From the NCBI GenBank assembly GCA_022360715.1, contig JAKSCG010000142.1:1-51190 (forward strand): a stretch of 51,190 bases of DNA, in the 5' to 3' direction. Position numbers and translations under genes: made by a program. Numbering within the stretch: the stretch's first letter is position 1; each line of letters begins with the position of its first letter. This stretch comes from Halanaerobiales bacterium. Lineage in GTDB: Bacteria > Bacillota > Halanaerobiia > Halanaerobiales > DTU029. The notes below the pieces were generated by a model. That model searched no databases. It saw nothing but the letters and a program-made list of their open reading frames with translations, and was not told the origin of the DNA. Positions 47,157 to 51,190 of the stretch are shown here, piece after piece.

Positions 47157-48236
47157 TTACGATTCTGAGTCAATTACATACTTTTTCATCTCTCTATATT
47201 TAGTTCCGAACTCTTTTTGTGAATTATACACCTTTTTAAAAAACGGGTCTTTCTCCCCCTGTTTTTGGTAAAACTTCTCGGCCTCTGCTAATAATACCCG
47301 GACCACCGTTTCTGGAACTTCGATAATTTGCACACCAAATTCTTTGATCTTAGGTAAGGTGGCAATTTCTGATTCAATTTGTCGATTATATCTCTCTCTT
47401 TTAAATGCTTCAACCCAGTGCTTTAATAATTCTTGTAGGTCATCAGGCAGGGAATCATAAGCATCTTTATTTACGGCAAAAACTTGATTATTCGACGGAG
47501 CCCGGGTGGTTGAAACATACATATATTTGCAAATTTCCTGAAAGCCAAAATCCCAACCGGCGCGCATATTTGCCCATTCCGCCCAATCGATTATCCCTCT
47601 CTGCAAGGCTTCATAAATTTCACCGCCAGGTAAAAAGACTACTGATGCCCCCATATTATTAAATATTTCACCGGCATCGCCCATACAACGCATTCTTAAA
47701 CCCTTTATATCTTCGGGAGATTCAATCAATTCCGATGAATATCCCCATATTTCACCTAAAATTTGTCCGGGGGGACCGATGATTCGAAGATTAGGATAAG
47801 CCTTCCCATAAGCTTCATCCATTAATTCTTTTCCTCCACCGGCAGTATACCAAGCCCGCATTGCTTGGTCGGACAAACCACCGACTGCCCCGGAAAAAAG
47901 AGAAGCCGTCGGGACTTGCCCTTTGGCCCAGGCACAGGGAATTGAGATCATCTCTAAAATCCCATTATTAAGCCCCTGTAACTCTTCTGTGGCTGGAACA
48001 ATCGAGCCAAAAGCCTGTACTTTAATATCAAAACGTCCTCCACTGGCTTTCTTCAGTCTTTCCGCATATTCATTTACTAACTCCCATTCCATTGTCCCGG
48101 GGTCAGCAGCAACAAAAGTCCATCGGTATACCTTCTCTGCCCATGCTTTTTCAACAAAGAACAAAGTTGCCGCAACTACAATTAACAATGTCAAAATTAT
48201 CGTAATCTTGCTTAATGTCTTTCCATTATCGACCAT
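47157..48236 (-). CDS. dctP: TRAP transporter substrate-binding protein (DctP/TakP-like), system 2
   Basis: 359 residues. Signal peptide about 1-33 (cleavage after KAWA), no lipobox. Features of the TakP-like, 2-oxoacid/2-hydroxyacid-binding branch: the binding arginine in GLRMRCMGDAGEIF, then LPGGEIYEALQRGIIDWAEWANMRAGWDFGFQE and CKYMYVS. AAGGAGGG precedes the ATG. It lies 38 bases after the dehydratase gene, so the dehydratase and transporter are cotranscribed and should share a substrate. Followed by a strong stem-loop that may raise its expression over the permeases. Confidence 0.92.
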   Translation of the reverse strand: MVDNGKTLSKITIILTLLIVVAATLFFVEKAWAEKVYRWTFVAADPGTMEWELVNEYAERLKKASGGRFDIKVQAFGSIVPATEELQGLNNGILEMISIPCAWAKGQVPTASLFSGAVGGLSDQAMRAWYTAGGGKELMDEAYGKAYPNLRIIGPPGQILGEIWGYSSELIESPEDIKGLRMRCMGDAGEIFNNMGASVVFLPGGEIYEALQRGIIDWAEWANMRAGWDFGFQEICKYMYVSTTRAPSNNQVFAVNKDAYDSLPDDLQELLKHWVEAFKRERYNRQIESEIATLPKIKEFGVQIIEVPETVVRVLLAEAEKFYQKQGEKDPFFKKVYNSQKEFGTKYREMKKYVIDSES

Positions 48237-48274
48237 TTTTTGCCCTCCTTTTATTTTTTTATTTAGGTTGGTAA

Positions 48275-49477
48275 CTATTCTTTAATGGTAACTATCCTGG
48301 CCTGCTCCAGTGTCTCATCAGTAAGTTCCTGCCCAATACCTGGTTTTTCCGGCACCTTAAAATAACCATTTACCGGCTGGTAATCATATTTGCATATATT
48401 GATGGTAGCATCAAGGAGTGCGACCGCATGGTGTTCATGAATAACAAAGTTCGGAATAACAGTTTCAAGATGGAGCGCGGCAGCAGTTGCAACCGGACTT
48501 CCACATACATGAATCTGTACCCCAATATCATAGATACGGGCCATATCACAAATTTTCTTTCCTTCACCAATACCACCACAGGTACCCAGATCCGGTTGAA
48601 TTATATGAAGGGAACGCTCTTCTAAAAACGGACGATAACCCCAACGACTATAGATCCTTTCGCCGCCGGCATTGGGTATTTTAACCTCACGGGCAATTTC
48701 GGAAAAGAGCTTTGTATTCAAGGGAGTTGTCGCTTCTTCAAAATAAAAACAATTAAGATCTGCTAATTTTCGACCCAGTTGGATCGCGGTATTTGTATCG
48801 GTAAAACTATGGAGTTCAATAATGATATCCATGTCCGGGCCACAGGCATTACGGATTGCTTCCACCCGTTGATAAGCCAGCCGCACTTTATCCTGGGTTA
48901 ACACTCCGGTCAGTTTCCAGTCTTCATGAGTGGTTACCCACTGTTTCTCCAGATTAAAACCGACCGGATCAACTTTAATACAATCATAACCTTCTTTTTG
49001 GGCTTTCAGGGCCGCTTCGGCATACTCAGTCGGTTCGGACAAAGGATTACTTTGCTTACCCCAATCAAACTGAATTTGACTGGCATAAGTCCTTAACCTG
49101 GTGTTTGTTTTTCCACCCAGCAGTTGATACACGGGAACACCCAGTGCTTTCCCCTTGATATCCCATAGCGCAGTATCCAGCGCACTAATCCCACCAAATA
49201 CTACTGTTCCTCCCCCCTGTCCCCAAAAAGTTTTATTCATTAATTTTTCCCAAATTTTTTCTGTGTCAAACGGGTCCATTCCCACCACCAGCGGTGCAAA
49301 GTCCTGTAGCATCCCAAATCCGGCTTGGTGTGCATTACCATAAGCCAGGCCAACCTCACCAATACCACTAATCCCTTCATCGGTATTGACTCGAGCGATA
49401 ATTGGATACCAGGGTACTCCTGCTACCACCGATTCTGCGGTCATAACTTGAATTGCATCAATACTGGTAATTTTCAT
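48275..49477 (-). CDS. Enolase-superfamily acid-sugar dehydratase (galactonate-dehydratase-like)
   Basis: 400 residues, mandelate racemase subgroup. N-terminal capping domain (1-125) and TIM barrel. Mg2+ ligands E221 (IIELHSF), E247 (FYFEEATTP) and E273 (GGERIYSRWG); H223, two residues after the first ligand, and H323 (QIHVCGSP) match the acid/base pair of D-galactonate dehydratase and mannonate-type enzymes. Predicted reaction: dehydration of an aldonate to a 2-keto-3-deoxyaldonate in the cytoplasm. A loop insertion near 175-200 is longer than in E. coli DgoD. It is the first gene of the operon with TRAP system 2. The product would feed the DgoK-like kinase and aldolase encoded 9 kb away. 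The exact acid is not predictable. Confidence 0.88.
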   Translation of the reverse strand: MKITSIDAIQVMTAESVVAGVPWYPIIARVNTDEGISGIGEVGLAYGNAHQAGFGMLQDFAPLVVGMDPFDTEKIWEKLMNKTFWGQGGGTVVFGGISALDTALWDIKGKALGVPVYQLLGGKTNTRLRTYASQIQFDWGKQSNPLSEPTEYAEAALKAQKEGYDCIKVDPVGFNLEKQWVTTHEDWKLTGVLTQDKVRLAYQRVEAIRNACGPDMDIIIELHSFTDTNTAIQLGRKLADLNCFYFEEATTPLNTKLFSEIAREVKIPNAGGERIYSRWGYRPFLEERSLHIIQPDLGTCGGIGEGKKICDMARIYDIGVQIHVCGSPVATAAALHLETVIPNFVIHEHHAVALLDATINICKYDYQPVNGYFKVPEKPGIGQELTDETLEQARIVTIKE

Positions 49478-49658
49478 TGCTAACCCCCATCTTCAAGTTT
49501 TTGCTGTCTCCTTTTTTCATAATTATGCAATTACTTCACTTCCCCCACCCTCCTTCCGCTTATTTTTGTCAAGATAAACTAGGTATTGCTAGTTATGGTG
49601 AGACGATAACAGTCGGTTGTACGCGCTCTCTCGCTAATTATTATACTTTTGAAAATAT
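49478..49658. other. Long untranslated leader of the dehydratase-TRAP operon
   Basis: No convincing gene. It contains the inverted repeat AACTAG-GTATTG-CTAGTT (49577-49594). Open frames on either strand are short and lack family features. The whole 49478-49808 gap otherwise consists of two promoter candidates. Confidence 0.4.
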
Positions 49659-49687
49659 ATTGAATATTATTGCTAAACAAGTGTCAA
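49659..49687 (-). promoter_or_regulatory. Second promoter candidate with GntR-like site
   Basis: Minus-strand -35 TTGACA (49687-49682), 17-base spacer, -10 TTCAAT (49664-49659). The spacer contains TTGTTTAGCAA (minus strand, 49680-49670), one mismatch from the GntR operator candidate. Confidence 0.45.
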
Positions 49688-49746
49688 ATTGCCCTTTGGC
49701 TGGCGGTTAACCTAGCTACATGTTTGCTTGTTCGCCCACTTTTATT

Positions 49747-49775
49747 ATTATATCCTTTTTTCTAAATAGTGTCAA
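49747..49775 (-). promoter_or_regulatory. Perfect-consensus sigma-A promoter
   Basis: Minus-strand TTGACA (49775-49770), exactly 17 bases, TATAAT (49752-49747); about 270 bases upstream of the dehydratase start and just downstream of rtcB. Confidence 0.8.
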
Positions 49776-49808
49776 GTTATAAACTATTTAAAATTTATTC
49801 GTAACTTA

Positions 49809-50942
49809 CTAATTCCCGGCTTTGAAGTTATAAATAGGTTTGATAATTAGCTCGACTTTAACGGCAGCCTGCATATTTTTAACGATCTCATCCAGCGGTT
49901 TATAGACCATCGGGGCTTCATCAATAGTTGTCCGATTGACCGACGTTGTATAGATACCGGCCATTGTCTTTTGATATTCCTTTAGCTTAACAGTCGCTTT
50001 AGCTTTTCTCCTGCTCATTAGTCTACCGGCCCCGTGTGGTGCGGAATAATTCCAGTCAGGATTGCCCATACCGGTACAGAGCAGGCTTCCGTCGCGCATA
50101 TTGATTGGGATTAAGACCCTTTCCCCTTTCTGCGCCGAAATAGCACCTTTTCGCAGAATCATCTGATCCAGATCGAGATAATTATGGATTGTGGTAAACT
50201 GCTCTTCGCTCGTTAAAGCGAGACGACTTAGAATTTCCTCAATGATCGCTTTTCGGTTATAAAAGGCATATAATTGAACTATTTCCATGTCATGAATATA
50301 GCGATTGAAGCTTTCTCCCTGGAGATAGGCTAAGGACTTATTAGTTTTAAGGGACTGGAGTGCTTTGCTTGTTCTTCCCTTTCGATTAAGCAGCTCCTGG
50401 CAAGCCAGTTGTTGATAATATTCGGCTACCTGTTTTCCTAAATGCCTACTGCCGGAATGTACGACTAAATATAAATTGTCTTTGTGGTCTTTACCGACCT
50501 CAATAAAGTGGTTACCGCCCCCCAGTGTCCCAATACTATACCTGGCCCGGTCGACATTAATTGATTTTCGGCAGTGCAAGCGGTTAAAATCTATTTTACT
50601 GGTGTAGCTATGTTCTTTCTTTCTGACCGCAAATCCGCTCGGAATAGCGGAGTAGATCACCCGATCCAGTTTTTCTAAATCGATCCCTTTTGGTTTTAGC
50701 CGGACTGTTTCCATACCACACCCGATATCAACTCCGACCAGATTGGGAACAATCTTGTCTTTGATCGTCATGGTTGTTCCAATTGTACAGCCAACACCGG
50801 CATGAGTATCCGGCATGATCCTTATTTTACTCCCCGCGGTAAATTGCTGGTTACACAGTTCGGTAATCTGGGAAATAGCTTTAGAGTCGATCTTATCTGT
50901 AAATACCTTGGCCGTATTGTATTGACCCCGTAATTCGATCAT
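49809..50942 (-). CDS. rtcB: RNA-splicing ligase RtcB family protein
   Basis: Mn2+/GTP-dependent ligase joining 2',3'-cyclic phosphate (3'-phosphate) and 5'-OH RNA ends, used in RNA repair. 377 residues, slightly shorter than E. coli RtcB (408). Metal site: VGVDIGCGM (Cys ligand), HSGSRHLGKQV and GGGNHFIEVG. The nucleotidylated histidine lies in YSAPHGAGRLMSR. N-terminal PDTHAGVGCTIGTTM is diagnostic. GGGGGTG precedes the ATG. No rtcA or archease gene is adjacent. Monocistronic, 70 bases downstream of a tRNA-Ser terminator hairpin; whether the tRNA proximity matters is unknown. Confidence 0.96.
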   Translation of the reverse strand: MIELRGQYNTAKVFTDKIDSKAISQITELCNQQFTAGSKIRIMPDTHAGVGCTIGTTMTIKDKIVPNLVGVDIGCGMETVRLKPKGIDLEKLDRVIYSAIPSGFAVRKKEHSYTSKIDFNRLHCRKSINVDRARYSIGTLGGGNHFIEVGKDHKDNLYLVVHSGSRHLGKQVAEYYQQLACQELLNRKGRTSKALQSLKTNKSLAYLQGESFNRYIHDMEIVQLYAFYNRKAIIEEILSRLALTSEEQFTTIHNYLDLDQMILRKGAISAQKGERVLIPINMRDGSLLCTGMGNPDWNYSAPHGAGRLMSRRKAKATVKLKEYQKTMAGIYTTSVNRTTIDEAPMVYKPLDEIVKNMQAAVKVELIIKPIYNFKAGN

Positions 50943-51008
50943 TCTAACACCCCCTTTTTTCCAATACCCTGGTCATTGGTCCTTTAGAATTAACTTGATG
51001 ATAAGAGT

Positions 51009-51035
51009 AAAGCACGTCAGCTCTTGACGTGCTTT
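51009..51035 (-). terminator. Stem-loop after tRNA-Ser
   Basis: 11-bp perfect stem AAAGCACGTCA / TGACGTGCTTT with a 5-base loop, 15 bases past the tRNA 3' end; followed by a weakly T-rich stretch. Confidence 0.7.
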
Positions 51036-51049
51036 GACTCGGATCATTT

Positions 51050-51137
51050 TGGCGGAGGGACTGGGACTCGAACCCAGACACCTTTCGGCTTCACCGGATT
51101 TCAAGTCCGGCTCCTTAGCCAATTCGGACATCCCTCC
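51050..51137 (-). tRNA. tRNA-Ser (anticodon UGA)
   Basis: Class II tRNA on the minus strand: acceptor GGAGGGA/TCCCTCC, anticodon stem CCGGA/TCCGG with loop CTTGAAA (anticodon TGA), a long variable arm (GAAGCCGAAAGGTGTC region), T-arm GGTTCGAGTCC, discriminator G and encoded CCA. 88 nt. Confidence 0.96.
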
Positions 51138-51190
51138 ACAGGATAGTTCGAATAAAATTCTACTATATTTGATTACCGTTGTCAAGAATA

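Noticed and set aside
48269..48295. Direct repeat TGGTAACTAT twice (48269-48278, 48286-48295), resembling the araR operator
   Set aside because: Direct rather than inverted, lacks the ACCA half, lies over the dehydratase stop codon and has no promoter nearby.
49477..49710. 77-codon plus-strand frame in the rtcB-dehydratase gap
   Set aside because: No Shine-Dalgarno, no family features, and it reads against the two minus-strand promoters and leader; treated as chance.

Overview
The window looks like chromosome from an anaerobic, spore-forming member of the Bacillota that probably has an outer membrane (Halanaerobiia-like or a related diderm lineage; this placement is inference). The evidence is a single-chain pyruvate:ferredoxin oxidoreductase, an alpha/beta-type small acid-soluble spore protein, a chaperone-usher-like locus with an outer-membrane usher, and three solute-binding proteins that carry cleavable signal peptides without a lipobox cysteine. 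Nearly everything is on the minus strand. The exceptions are an XRE regulator, an iron-containing alcohol dehydrogenase and two small remnants near 44 kb. There are two tRNAs (Arg-ACG and Ser-UGA). I see no rRNA, CRISPR array, intact insertion sequence or prophage.

Layout, left to right. 1-1.7 kb: a sigma-54 activator cut by the window edge, then tRNA-Arg. 2.1-5.6 kb: nifJ. 5.8-11.3 kb: a four-gene operon read from right to left as two secreted pilin-like subunits, a PapD-like chaperone and a usher; this is the best candidate for an under-described system. 11.5-15.9 kb: lpdA with a small orphan gene, an XRE regulator, a SASP, an OsmC-type peroxiredoxin and an Fe-ADH. 16-21.7 kb: a LacI-controlled trio of oxidoreductases (Gfo/Idh/MocA, an OYE-type flavin/Fe-S enzyme and an FrdA-like flavoprotein) with no recognised pathway.

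21.8-33.6 kb: an L-arabinose operon, araR-SBP-permease-permease-GH127-araA-araM-araB-araD. It has a strong promoter ahead of araR and a palindromic operator directly downstream of the -10 box. Arabinooligosaccharides would enter by ABC transport, be cut by the cytoplasmic GH127 beta-L-arabinofuranosidase, and pass through isomerase, ribulokinase and epimerase to D-xylulose 5-phosphate.

33.7-49.5 kb: a sugar-acid region. It holds two complete TRAP transporters, a galactonate-dehydratase-like enolase-superfamily enzyme, a KDGal-kinase-family protein, a DapA/KDG-type aldolase, a 2-hydroxyacid dehydrogenase, a LarA-type nickel-pincer racemase/epimerase, a glycerol kinase and a FadR-type GntR regulator. 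The parts fit import of an aldonate-like acid, optional C2 epimerisation, dehydration to a 2-keto-3-deoxy acid, phosphorylation and aldol cleavage; the exact acid cannot be read from sequence. A MobA-like nucleotidyltransferase and two decayed gene fragments lie between the two TRAP operons. 49.8-51.2 kb: rtcB (RNA ligase) and tRNA-Ser.

A recurring regulatory theme is a stem-loop directly after the most abundantly needed product of an operon (solute-binding proteins, pilin-like subunit), before the membrane components. Many genes have an in-frame GTG or TTG inside the ribosome-binding site, so several starts given here are shorter than the longest open frame.
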